Position numbers and translations under genes: made by a program. Below the pieces are notes generated by a model that did no database searches, had not been told where the DNA came from, and was given only the letters and a program-made list of their open reading frames with translations. A stretch of 17,883 nt of DNA from an uncultured Erysipelotrichaceae bacterium (lineage in GTDB: Bacteria; Bacillota_I; Bacilli_A; Erysipelotrichales; Erysipelotrichaceae), in assembly GCA_946621045.1 (NCBI GenBank), contig CAMOOA010000013.1, positions 1 to 17,883 on the forward strand. The letters are read 5' to 3'. Of this stretch, positions 8,093 through 15,324 are shown in pieces (within the stretch, counting starts at the first letter, position 1; each line of letters starts with the position of its first letter).

Positions 8093-10912
8093 TCAGGATT
8101 CGCCTTCCTGTACACCCGCTTCTGCGGCGGGTTCCGGCGATAGTTCTGAGACAGGTGTTTCTGCCGGCTCCGGAGTCTCTTCCGCAGGGGCAGGTTCTTC
8201 TGCCGGCGCTGCGGTCGGTTCCGGCGGCAGTTCCGGTACTTCTGTCGGAGGAAGGGTTTCTTCCGGCATCTGTGTCGGCTCAGGCTCCGGCTCTGCGGTA
8301 ATCACAGGTTCCGGAGTCGGCTCCGCAGTGGGTTCCGGCTCGACAGTCGGAAGAACGGTTTCTTCCGGCGTCGGTGCAGGCGTCGGCTCTGCCGTCTGTT
8401 CCGGTTCTGCGGAAGCCTCAGGCTCCGCAGTCGGTTCGGCGGTCGGTTCAACTGTCGGATCGGGCTCAGCGCTTGGCAGCGGGGTTTCCTCCGGCTGTTC
8501 GGATGGCTGCGGTTCCGCAGTCGGGTCAGGTTCCGCGGAAGGCTCCGGCTCGGCTGTCGGTTCGGCAGTCGGATCGGGCTCTTCGCTCGGAAGCGGTGTT
8601 TCTTCCGGCTTTTCGGAAGCCTGCGGTTCTGCGGTCGGATCGGGTTCGGCGGAAGCTTCAGGCTCCGCTGTCGGTTCGGCCGTCGGTTCTTCCGTCGGCT
8701 CCGGTGTCTCTGCCGCTTTCTGTTTCGAAATGGTGTAGTCCACCTCATCGCCCTTGGAGTAGGTGCCCTTTGCGACATGAAGCACGGTGCCGTCCTTCTC
8801 TTCGCTTTCCTCGACCGTCTCTTTACCGGCCTTAAGACCCTGTTCCTCAAACCAAGCGAGCAGTTCGTCTTTCGTCATGCCGGCAAGCTTCTTCTGAACA
8901 TCTTCATCAATGATGATTTCCGGTTCCGGACCGAGCGATACAATGTAGTCCACAACACTTCCGACTGCCAGCTCTCCGGTGGTGTAGGAGATGATATATC
9001 CTTCCTCCACCTCATCGCTGTATTCTTCTGTGCGTTCACCCGGCTCGAGACCGAGCTCTTTCAGAACTTTGAGGAATTCTTCTTCCGTATCATTGAATCC
9101 GGCAGTAACTTCCACGGTATCGGCCTTGATCGCGTCGCCGTGATCATTGGTCAGATAGATGAAGCCGTACAGCTTCTGTCCGTGTCTCCCCGCAGCGACA
9201 GGCCACCAGCCCTCACGGTACCGTCCGTCGGAATTGCCTTCCTTGACATACATCATCGTTCCGTCTTCACTGACTGCCGTCACGAAGCCGACATGATGAT
9301 CCCAGACAACGATGGAGTATGCGGCCGGTTTCTGTCCGGTCGGATAACCGGAGATTCCCGCTCTGCGGAACCAGTTGCCCGCATCGCCCCAGTTGGGCAG
9401 ACGGACACCGAGCGCCTGATTGGCAAGCGCCCATACGGCGTAGGTGCAGTTGCTGGAAATCGATCCGGGATACGGATTGTACTGTGCATCCGGGTAGGAA
9501 AGCGCATCCGATTCCGGTCCTGTATCTGCGCCGGGGTCATAGCCGTCTTCGCCTTCTTCGAACAGATCGCTGATTTCGATCCACCCGGCATCGGATTCCA
9601 TCGGCTCTGCCGCGGCATCGCCGCTGCTTACCCAGAAGCTGTCATGATGGCGGAACACCACACCCGGCACAATACCGGAGAGGTTGTCGCCTTCCATGCA
9701 TACAAGGCCCTGAGAGAGGCAGATCAGATGATCGCTGTACGCTTCCGCATTGCACAGAAGATCTTCGCTCCAGTCAACGGTGAAGTCTTCTTCTGCGTAG
9801 TAATACTGGCTGCCGCACTGATAGATCCGGTTTCCTTTTACCGTCACCGGCTTTCCGGTTTCCTTCGGCAGAACAGTAGGCCAGGAATAGGTCTTCCCGG
9901 CGGTATATGAGGTATTGTCCTCAGAGAAGCCGAGTGTATACGGCTCTTTGGATGCGGTTGTAAAATTACTCACTTCATCCGGCTCAGTAACTTCGACCTG
10001 AAGTTCAACGATGTATGTATCCAGTGTTCCGGTAAGCTTCGCCTCTCCGGTTCCGGCAGCTGCCGGGACACCGTTTTCAACCGTGATCACAGACGGATCG
10101 GAGCTTTCCCAGCTCATTCCTGCGGCGTCTGTCAGAGAGCGTGCGCCTTCGGGCGTGATACTCCAGATTCTCGGAAGAATGTTTCCTTTCTGTCCGAGCC
10201 AGGCGGTAATATGATTCACTTCCGCCAGAATGACCGGCTGATCCGATGCCGCATCCTTCAGGAGATCCACCGGGACAAGCGCCGGGGCGGACGTATAGTA
10301 GCCGGAGACATGCGTTACCGCCAGCGGCGCAACGGCAGGAGTATTCTGGAAGACAACAGCGTGTCCCTGAAGCGGATCGTGCGCCATCGGAACCGGCTCT
10401 TCCGAAGAAGTCATGACGACTGTCCCGCTTTCTCCGGCAGACTGCGGCTCCTGCTGTTCATGGGCTTTCAGTTCCTGATGAACGAGAACGGCCGTTTCCT
10501 TTTCTTCCGGCGTCTCATAAACATGGACGGGAATGCCGTTCCGGCTTGCCTCTCCGTTTACATAGACATAGAGATAACCGGTGCCGGGTTCATCCGCCTG
10601 CAGAAAGCCGTTCACGACCCGCATGGTCGTTGAAGGTGTTCCGTCCGCATTGCGCACGGCATACTGAATATCATCGGTTTCCGCGTGTTCGACATGCGCG
10701 ATTGCAGAAACTTCAATGATCTCATTTCCGCTCATCATCACGGTTTCCGCACTGACACGGATTCCTTCCGGTTCCGCGCGCTGTCCGGAATAGGTACGGT
10801 ACAGCGAACCGCATGCGATCAGACAGAACGACACAATCAAAAGCAGATCGCCAGAAAAACGAATTCTTAACTTCTTCATCACGATTTGAATCAAATGACT
10901 GAATTTGTTCAT
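8093..10912 (-). CDS. Exported cell-wall protein: Ig-like, CHAP amidase/peptidase, two PASTA-like domains, Pro/Glu/Thr-rich tail
   Basis: 939 residues. A basic N-region and hydrophobic stretch (about 22-33) end in LIAC followed by Gly, a lipobox match at Cys34, so this may be a lipoprotein; a signal anchor is the alternative. An Ig-like BIG_2-type segment spans about 228-313 (WESSDPSVITVENG). CHAP covers about 480-590: the nucleophile Cys lies in SNCTYAVWA (about 488), the His in DHHVGFV (about 540), then VKEGNSDG. CHAP enzymes cut peptidoglycan amide bonds. Two PASTA-like segments follow (about 600-665 and 666-735), each with a helix then a G-x-V/E-V-D-Y strand; PASTA domains bind peptidoglycan or its precursors. 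The last 200 residues are low-complexity TAEP-type repeats ending at a TGA. The chosen start has a strong Shine-Dalgarno; Met12 (10879) would give a more typical lipoprotein signal length but has none. Likely role: wall remodelling on the outer face, perhaps to let the fibre or adhesin through (inference). Confidence 0.85.
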   Translation of the reverse strand: MNKFSHLIQIVMKKLRIRFSGDLLLIVSFCLIACGSLYRTYSGQRAEPEGIRVSAETVMMSGNEIIEVSAIAHVEHAETDDIQYAVRNADGTPSTTMRVVNGFLQADEPGTGYLYVYVNGEASRNGIPVHVYETPEEKETAVLVHQELKAHEQQEPQSAGESGTVVMTSSEEPVPMAHDPLQGHAVVFQNTPAVAPLAVTHVSGYYTSAPALVPVDLLKDAASDQPVILAEVNHITAWLGQKGNILPRIWSITPEGARSLTDAAGMSWESSDPSVITVENGVPAAAGTGEAKLTGTLDTYIVELQVEVTEPDEVSNFTTASKEPYTLGFSEDNTSYTAGKTYSWPTVLPKETGKPVTVKGNRIYQCGSQYYYAEEDFTVDWSEDLLCNAEAYSDHLICLSQGLVCMEGDNLSGIVPGVVFRHHDSFWVSSGDAAAEPMESDAGWIEISDLFEEGEDGYDPGADTGPESDALSYPDAQYNPYPGSISSNCTYAVWALANQALGVRLPNWGDAGNWFRRAGISGYPTGQKPAAYSIVVWDHHVGFVTAVSEDGTMMYVKEGNSDGRYREGWWPVAAGRHGQKLYGFIYLTNDHGDAIKADTVEVTAGFNDTEEEFLKVLKELGLEPGERTEEYSDEVEEGYIISYTTGELAVGSVVDYIVSLGPEPEIIIDEDVQKKLAGMTKDELLAWFEEQGLKAGKETVEESEEKDGTVLHVAKGTYSKGDEVDYTISKQKAAETPEPTEEPTAEPTAEPEASAEPDPTAEPQASEKPEETPLPSEEPDPTAEPTAEPEPSAEPDPTAEPQPSEQPEETPLPSAEPDPTVEPTAEPTAEPEASAEPEQTAEPTPAPTPEETVLPTVEPEPTAEPTPEPVITAEPEPEPTQMPEETLPPTEVPELPPEPTAAPAEEPAPAEETPEPAETPVSELSPEPAAEAGVQEGES
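8330..8683 (-). repeat. Tandem 38-residue Pro/Glu/Thr repeats in the CHAP protein tail
   Basis: Unit A (8683-8570) and unit B (8569-8456) are both exactly 114 bases (38 residues), with the pattern TAEPTAEPE-x-SAEPDPTAEP, then Q-x-SE-x-PEETPLPS-x-EPDP; they differ at only a few residues. A third unit (about 8455-8330, 42 residues) is diverged and carries one extra TAEP. A looser fourth stretch continues to about 8200. The tail is acidic and proline-rich, as expected of an extended wall-spanning or spacer region, and the array could expand or contract by slippage. Confidence 0.8.
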
Positions 10913-10918
10913 CTGTTA

Positions 10919-10924
10919 CCTCCT
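10919..10924 (-). promoter_or_regulatory. Strong ribosome binding site of the CHAP gene
   Basis: The minus strand reads AGGAGG within AAAAGGAGGTAACAG, 6 bases before ATG 10912. This fixes the start upstream of the alternative Met at residue 12. Confidence 0.85.
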
Positions 10925-10964
10925 TTTCATTCCATCCCCCGACTTCAGTGAAACTGCGTTTTTA

Positions 10965-13022
10965 TCAGTTTGTGTTGGTGACATCAACACGCGGTCCCGG
11001 AAGCGCCCAGTCTCCGACATGGTTCTTCAGGAACCAGACGTCATCATTTCCGACCGCCTTGTACGGATAATAATCATCATCCCAGAACGGGTCGTAGTTG
11101 TATTTCGACTCCTGATTCTGCATGACCGCGTTGTCTTCAAGGTCCTCCATCCAGAGATCCGGATAAACGATCTTTCCGTCCTTGTACGTCCAGCCGGCCG
11201 CATAGCATCCTTCCGGAATCACATCGCTGTTTCCGACGAAGAGGTTTACCCTTCCGGAAGCCGCGTATGCCGAAGCTGCAGAGTAGCTGTTGGACACTGC
11301 GGCGTTGTTACTGCCGACAAGGCCGCCGGCCATGCCGTCTGCGGCCTGCACATTCGGTCTGCCCTTTGAGGTGTCCGTGACACCCTCGCCGAATGTGAAT
11401 ACGCCGTCCCTGGTATGTCCTCCGGTATAGGAGTTTTCAATCTTGCCCCCGCCGAGATTGCCCGCAAGACCGCCGGCTGTGGTGCCGCCCTTTACATAAA
11501 CTGCGGCTGCGGAATTTGTGATGTTCACATTCGTGGCACTGCCGATCAGTCCGCCTGCACTCTTCGCGGAGACAATCGCCAGAGCATCATCGTTTTCAAC
11601 CGTGTTGTATGCGATGACATTACTGACGGTGAGTGTGCTTTCCGAAAATGCGCCCGCAAGCGCACCTGCGCTGCCGCCTGTATTGATATTGAAGTTGCGG
11701 AGCTCAAGATCACTGACCGTAAGCGCTGTGCCGGCGACGGTGCCGAAGAGACCTGCGTCTTTCGTAACACCGCCGACGGAGATACCGTCGATAAAGCGGT
11801 TGTTTCCTTCGTAGCTCAGTGTTTTTGGAAGATTGCTCAGCGGATAGTAGTTCTTTGTGTCGTTCCAGCTTCCTGCGTTCGTATTGTCTTTTGTGACGAT
11901 TGATTCGTTACTGACGGCGGTCAGGAAGTCACTCCACTTCATGTCATTGATCTGTTCTGCGGAAGTCAGATTGATCTGCGTTTCCCCGGTTCCGTAAGGA
12001 ATGCCGGACATCAGCGCATCCAGATTCTGAAGGTGGCGGAAGTTTGCGATCTGTGCGGCTGTGCCGCCGTTTTCAAAATCCGCCGAGGCAAACAGACTGT
12101 TGGTGACAATGTGATTGCTTTCCTTGACGTTGGAGAGAGTATTGTCCTGCGATGTCATTACCGTGACGAATACTTCAATGTTTTCGCCCGGGATAAATGC
12201 TTTGTCGGTATCGGAAGTGATCTTGTTTACGAAGTGATTGTCCTTTAACGCAGTGACATCATCCATGATGTAATTCCGGTTGATCGGCGCGCTTGCATCA
12301 ATGGTCGTTGTCGCACCGCTGGAAAGACCCTTGACACAGAGGAGCACTTTCCGGTTGCTTTCCGTGATCCCGCTGATTTTAGCCAGAAGCTTTTCGGCGT
12401 TCTCAACATCAAGCGTCGGTGTGTCCTTGATTTCATCAAACTTCAAAGAAGCCGCATCTCCGGCATAATATCCAACAATGTTGTTTCCGGAATAATTCTT
12501 CTGCAGGTCCTTGGTTAAAGTTTTATTTTTTACTGCATCTTTCAGAGTATAATAATCCTCCTCAGAAAACTTAAAGCCTTTCGAATAAGGTTCAGTTGTA
12601 TAGAATACTTTAGTGACTGTTGCGGCCGATGCATTGTACTCAATGATATACTTTCCGCCCTTTCGAACCGTCTCGTCGATTGCGCCGAGCGGCATGAGGA
12701 GATTATCGAGGACATACTTATCTGTATCTGTCTGCTCAGAGTCGGATCCGTTGTAAATCACATAATGAGGTTCCTGAGGTTCCTCTTCATCGGCATGCTC
12801 AGTCATATACTTATTCAACACGCCGTTTTCCTTTGCCTTGGAGATCTGGTTCTGTGACGCAATGAAAATTTCCTTGGCTGTCCAGTCCATCTCATTCAGC
12901 CGTAGATTCTTAAGATATGCATTAACCATCACAAATCCAATTCCGAAAAGAATTACCAGAATTGCGACTGCCAGTAAGAGTTCCGCGAGCGTAAATCCCG
13001 CTCTGTTTTTCTTCGTTATCAT
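10965..13022 (-). CDS. Large prepilin-like protein with C-terminal GLUG-type repeat domain
   Basis: 685 residues. The N-terminus is a textbook class III signal: basic MITKKNRAG, cut after Gly, then FTLAELL with Glu at +5 and a hydrophobic helix to about residue 32. Ordinary GspH/FimU-type minor pilins have under 200 residues, so more than 400 are extra. Residues about 420-590 carry GLUG-like rungs (AGLFG, AGALAG, AGGLIGS, AGGLAGN, AGGLVGS, each followed by a V/I-x-N-S-Y/A strand), a beta-helix-type repeat found in bacterial surface proteins. The last 95 residues are rich in Trp, Tyr and Asp. Inferred role: minor pilin at a fibre tip or base that displays an adhesive domain. The start overlaps the previous gene as ATGA, with GGAGG at 13029-13033, so the two are translationally coupled. 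No Cys pair or calcium site stands out. Confidence 0.85.
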   Translation of the reverse strand: MITKKNRAGFTLAELLLAVAILVILFGIGFVMVNAYLKNLRLNEMDWTAKEIFIASQNQISKAKENGVLNKYMTEHADEEEPQEPHYVIYNGSDSEQTDTDKYVLDNLLMPLGAIDETVRKGGKYIIEYNASAATVTKVFYTTEPYSKGFKFSEEDYYTLKDAVKNKTLTKDLQKNYSGNNIVGYYAGDAASLKFDEIKDTPTLDVENAEKLLAKISGITESNRKVLLCVKGLSSGATTTIDASAPINRNYIMDDVTALKDNHFVNKITSDTDKAFIPGENIEVFVTVMTSQDNTLSNVKESNHIVTNSLFASADFENGGTAAQIANFRHLQNLDALMSGIPYGTGETQINLTSAEQINDMKWSDFLTAVSNESIVTKDNTNAGSWNDTKNYYPLSNLPKTLSYEGNNRFIDGISVGGVTKDAGLFGTVAGTALTVSDLELRNFNINTGGSAGALAGAFSESTLTVSNVIAYNTVENDDALAIVSAKSAGGLIGSATNVNITNSAAAVYVKGGTTAGGLAGNLGGGKIENSYTGGHTRDGVFTFGEGVTDTSKGRPNVQAADGMAGGLVGSNNAAVSNSYSAASAYAASGRVNLFVGNSDVIPEGCYAAGWTYKDGKIVYPDLWMEDLEDNAVMQNQESKYNYDPFWDDDYYPYKAVGNDDVWFLKNHVGDWALPGPRVDVTNTN

Positions 13023-13570
13023 TCGGAACCTCCATTCACCCTCATCACCTGTTTCACCGTATAGGGAGGCAGTATCGTAGGATCATCTGTTCCATTTCCC
13101 ACTTGAAGTCCAGTAATTGTAAAGACCCCATCCTTACCTTCGATGCCGCCACCTTCACCAAAACTGGAGTATATATTTGAAATCTTTCCGTCTGCCTCGC
13201 TGACTACAGGGAAAATCAATTTGTTGTTAATATCATCGTCTTTCATCTGGTAATAAACGATTTCAATTCCTTTCCCATCATTCTCCCGAAAAGAAAACCA
13301 GTAACCTTTCTCGGATTTGAATCGGATAGTACCTGCATCATCTTTAACTGAATCCACCGACCTGTGGATCGCGTTGCGCATTTCGATCAGCGTCGTTGAA
13401 AGCAAGGTCTGCTCATTGGCCTTGCGCACAATCAATTTGTAGGTACGCTGTACAGTGGCTACACCCGTTGCCAAAGCAACGCCCATGATGCCAAGCAAAA
13501 CCACGGTTGCCAGCATTTCAACCATCGAGGTACCGATTCTGTTTTTCAGTTTCTTAACTATTGCTTTCAT
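13019..13570 (-). CDS. Minor prepilin / pseudopilin with Glu5 (PilW/GspJ-like position)
   Basis: 183 residues. The basic leader MKAIVKKLKNRIG is followed by TSMVEML, with Glu at +5 of the mature chain and a hydrophobic helix (MLATVVLLGIMGVALATGVA). A soluble alpha/beta-like part rich in charged residues follows. Size and layout match minor pilins of type IV pili or type II secretion (PilW, GspJ), but assignment within that group is by order only. I see no good Shine-Dalgarno before ATG 13570, although the leader fits this start well. The gap to the upstream gene is 44 bases, and the 3' end overlaps the GLUG prepilin by 4 bases. Known family role: inner-membrane-inserted subunit, processed by a prepilin peptidase and assembled in a pilus-priming complex. 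Confidence 0.8.
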   Translation of the reverse strand: MKAIVKKLKNRIGTSMVEMLATVVLLGIMGVALATGVATVQRTYKLIVRKANEQTLLSTTLIEMRNAIHRSVDSVKDDAGTIRFKSEKGYWFSFRENDGKGIEIVYYQMKDDDINNKLIFPVVSEADGKISNIYSSFGEGGGIEGKDGVFTITGLQVGNGTDDPTILPPYTVKQVMRVNGGSE

Positions 13571-13614
13571 ACATTAAGCCATGAATTATTGCCATTTTAT
13601 GGATTACACGGTTG

Positions 13615-13926
13615 CTATTCGCCGTAGGTATAAGCCTTGAGCCCCACTTTTGGATCTTCATAGAACTTTACAGTTTGCGCGGAATCACCATCATAGAACA
13701 AGTTATTCCCTAAAGATGCAGTTTCAGTTCTCTCTTCATTTTTAACCAATTCAGCCTTGCTTTCCGCGTCATATAAATCTTTCATGGCATCCTCTGACTT
13801 ATTGATAATGCGGAAGGAGGACTGTACCATCATCGTATAGAGGAGAACGCCGAGCACGACAACCAGTGCAGCTACGAGGACTTCCGTAATGGTCTCACCG
13901 GAAGTGGATTTTAATTTTCTGATCAT
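13615..13926 (-). CDS. Small minor prepilin with Glu5 (PilV/GspI-like position)
   Basis: 103 residues. MIRKLKSTSG is followed by ETITEVL, giving Glu at +5, then a long hydrophobic helix (VAALVVVLGVLLYTMMV). Only about 70 residues follow the helix, shorter than most PilV/GspI proteins, and they end in an aromatic, basic tail. GGAGG lies 8 bases upstream of ATG 13926, and the gap to the preceding gene is 13 bases. Membrane-inserted pilin-like subunit; the exact class cannot be told from sequence by eye. The shortness could be natural or reflect C-terminal loss; no downstream frame obviously continues it. Confidence 0.75.
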   Translation of the reverse strand: MIRKLKSTSGETITEVLVAALVVVLGVLLYTMMVQSSFRIINKSEDAMKDLYDAESKAELVKNEERTETASLGNNLFYDGDSAQTVKFYEDPKVGLKAYTYGE

Positions 13927-13939
13927 CTTCCGTTCCTCC

Positions 13940-14629
13940 CTACTCCATAACCGGATCTGTCCAACGGATTGTATATGTTTTCAAATAAACAGAGTTTCGC
14001 TTGTCATCGGTTTCATTCATATTGTGATGCGTAATCTTTTCCGTCTCTTCAACCACCGGTTTAAAATGCATTGTAACTTTCTCAAAACTCGTAACTCCTG
14101 ATACCGCCGGTGTAATTTCAACCGACAAATTCAAGCTTTCATCAAGTGTATATTTCGCGTTTACAGAAAGATCGTCATATCCAGGCACTCCAACCTGAAT
14201 TGTTTGTGTTCCAGGCATAGCACTTATGCCAGGAAAAGCTAAATCATAATCCAAAGCTGGATAAACCGTCCTCACAAGGTATGGCAAAACGATTTGATTG
14301 GTTATTGAGTCATACTCTGCAAGTTCTGATCCGTTATTCGGATTAATAAATGCCTTCTTTGTTGTTTTTTTCGACGGATATTCCTTCGTGAGCTGGATAA
14401 TAACCTTGCTGTTCTCATCTTGAACCAATCCAGCAATCAGATCGGCTGCCGAATTTACCGCATAGTGGGCCTGTTCATTGCGTTTCAGTCCGGCAAGACG
14501 CCCGCTGGAGGCGGTTGCGGCGGCCAGGACAAAGGATCCTACCGTTGCGCACATGATGAAAAACAGGAGCGCAGCCATCAGGGAAGCACCGGAATTTGAC
14601 TTCAGTTTTGTCAGTATGTCTTTTCTCAT
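13940..14629 (-). CDS. Minor prepilin lacking Glu5 (GspK/PilX-like)
   Basis: 229 residues from ATG 14629. The leader MRKDILTKLKSNSG is followed by ASLMAALLFFIMCATVGSFV. Position +5 is Ala instead of Glu, the hallmark of GspK and many PilX-type tip subunits. After the helix come a coiled region (LKRNEQAHYAVNSAADLIAG, a segment typical of PilX-like proteins) and a beta-rich C-terminal part. The frame opens further up at GTG 14671, but that would place 28 residues before the processing Gly and has no ribosome site; the ATG at 14629 gives the usual short basic leader. It is the first gene of the pilin cluster, 13 bases before the next, and a candidate promoter lies upstream. Confidence 0.75.
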   Translation of the reverse strand: MRKDILTKLKSNSGASLMAALLFFIMCATVGSFVLAAATASSGRLAGLKRNEQAHYAVNSAADLIAGLVQDENSKVIIQLTKEYPSKKTTKKAFINPNNGSELAEYDSITNQIVLPYLVRTVYPALDYDLAFPGISAMPGTQTIQVGVPGYDDLSVNAKYTLDESLNLSVEITPAVSGVTSFEKVTMHFKPVVEETEKITHHNMNETDDKRNSVYLKTYTIRWTDPVME

Positions 14630-14708
14630 AGTTTTCTTACTGATATACGTTTGAATTATGTGCTCATGCACGCAGAAAACGGACAGCCATGTCCCCCTTT
14701 GTGTTTTT

Positions 14709-14738
14709 ATTATATATAAACTTAAAAAGGCTCCGCAA
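14709..14738 (-). promoter_or_regulatory. Candidate sigma-A promoter of the pilin operon
   Basis: The minus strand carries a perfect TATAAT (14714-14709) and TTGCGG (14738-14733, three of six matches to TTGACA) with an 18-base spacer, in an AT-rich stretch that contrasts with its surroundings. Transcription would start about 70 bases before ATG 14629. This is a by-eye match, not a tested promoter. Confidence 0.4.
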
Positions 14739-14758
14739 TATCCGGCAGGTGAAAAACA

Positions 14759-14770
14759 GCATATTTATGC
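14759..14770. promoter_or_regulatory. Short inverted repeat upstream of the candidate promoter
   Basis: GCATATTTATGC is an inverted repeat with 5-base arms (GCATA/TATGC) around two bases. It lies about 20 bases upstream of the -35 position and could be a regulator site, but repeats this short also arise by chance. Confidence 0.2.
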
Positions 14771-14951
14771 AAGTTTCACATTAATTTTTCCGCCGCATGC
14801 ATACAGTACGGATTATTTTGCCGTCCCGGCAGAGTGCGCGTATTGCCTCATTGCCTCTGTCATGGCCACAGGTATCATCGGTTATTTTCAGGCAGTTCAT
14901 ATCGACCATCGCCAGCCCGAAGGCGTGTCCCGATTCCACCTGTTACCCGCC

Positions 14952-14965
14952 GCCTCTTAAGAGGC
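14952..14965. repeat. Perfect 14-base palindrome next to the IS200-type relic
   Basis: GCCTCTTAAGAGGC is its own reverse complement and can fold as a 5-bp stem with a TTAA loop. It starts 4 bases after the transposase stop codon. IS200/IS605 elements carry subterminal hairpins recognised by TnpA, so this may be an end hairpin. No T-run follows on either strand, which argues against a simple terminator. Confidence 0.5.
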
Positions 14966-14968
14966 TCC

Positions 14969-15240
14969 TTACTCTCCGCTCAGTCTGCCGCTGTCGGTAT
15001 GTTTCCTGATGTAATTCCTGATCGTCTCTTCGTTCACATTCCCTGCTGTCTCACAGTAATATCCACGCGCTCGAAAATGCCGGTCGCGGCTGCGCTGTTT
15101 GTATTCCAGATGTAAGTCAGATAGCATCAGTGCACTTTTCCTTCCCTTTCAGGTATCCCATGAAACCCGCTGCACTCATTTTCGGCGGTATCGCCGCATA
15201 CAAATACACATGGTCAGCGCACGCCGAAAAAGCCTCTTCA
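14969..15240 (-). pseudogene. tnpA: Degraded IS200/IS605-type transposase TnpA
   Basis: Two frames together give the C-terminal part of a TnpA. The first (about 15240-15135) reads ACADHVYLYAAIPPKMS and then FMGYLKGK, close to the family's DHVHLLVSIPPK and FMGYLKGKS. After a one-base shift the second frame resumes with ALMLSDLHLEYK, then RDRHFRARGYYCETAG and NEETIRNYIRKH, and stops at TAA 14971-14969. GYY contains the expected catalytic Tyr. The HUH motif is damaged (His-Val-Tyr instead of His-Val-His), and the N-terminal half (YHIVW...KYR region) is not recognisable, so the gene is dead. It lies just behind the EAL gene, whose last codons overlap the upstream part of the same open frame. Confidence 0.75.
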
Positions 15241-15324
15241 CGCCCCGCAGGACGGAAAGAGACCATATCGTGTTTCGTGATAATTCCCGCAGAAATACCG
15301 CCGGCCGTATTCTCGTCAAAGCAG

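Larger units (their letters stand above)
14672..15324. other. Intergenic region between the EAL gene and the pilin operon
   Basis: About 650 bases without an intact gene. The right half holds a decayed IS200-type transposase (14969-15240) and a palindrome beside it. The left end holds the candidate promoter. Between them (about 14772-14950) I see only broken short frames. No hairpin with a T-run marks termination of the EAL gene, and I could not find the conserved core of a c-di-GMP riboswitch. Confidence 0.5.

Noticed and set aside
8330..8683. Possible CRISPR array or DNA-level repeat cluster
   Set aside because: The period is 114 bases, a whole number of codons, with no unique spacers; it is a coding tandem repeat.
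8037..8738. Plus-strand Ser/Gly-rich frame that looks like a repetitive silk- or spore-like protein
   Set aside because: It is the exact antisense of the TAEP repeats in the CHAP protein tail; Glu/Pro/Ala codons read backwards give Ser/Gly/Val.
8302..8850. Minus-strand Arg/Pro-rich frame of 182 residues
   Set aside because: Shifted reading of the same repeat region inside the CHAP gene; it has no independent support.
8777..9910. Plus-strand frame of 377 residues
   Set aside because: Antisense to the CHAP and PASTA-like domains, whose catalytic motifs are clear on the minus strand.
14630..14671. Upstream GTG start for the first prepilin
   Set aside because: It would place 28 residues before the cleavage Gly and has no ribosome site; ATG 14629 gives the usual leader length.
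14672..14968. c-di-GMP riboswitch upstream of the pilins
   Set aside because: I looked for the conserved GEMM-type core on the minus strand and did not find it; a covariance search would be decisive.
14658..15115. Small plus-strand frames in the intergenic region (14658-14960, 14797-15009, 14834-15115)
   Set aside because: Overlapping frames without ribosome sites or recognisable motifs; two run antisense to the transposase relic.
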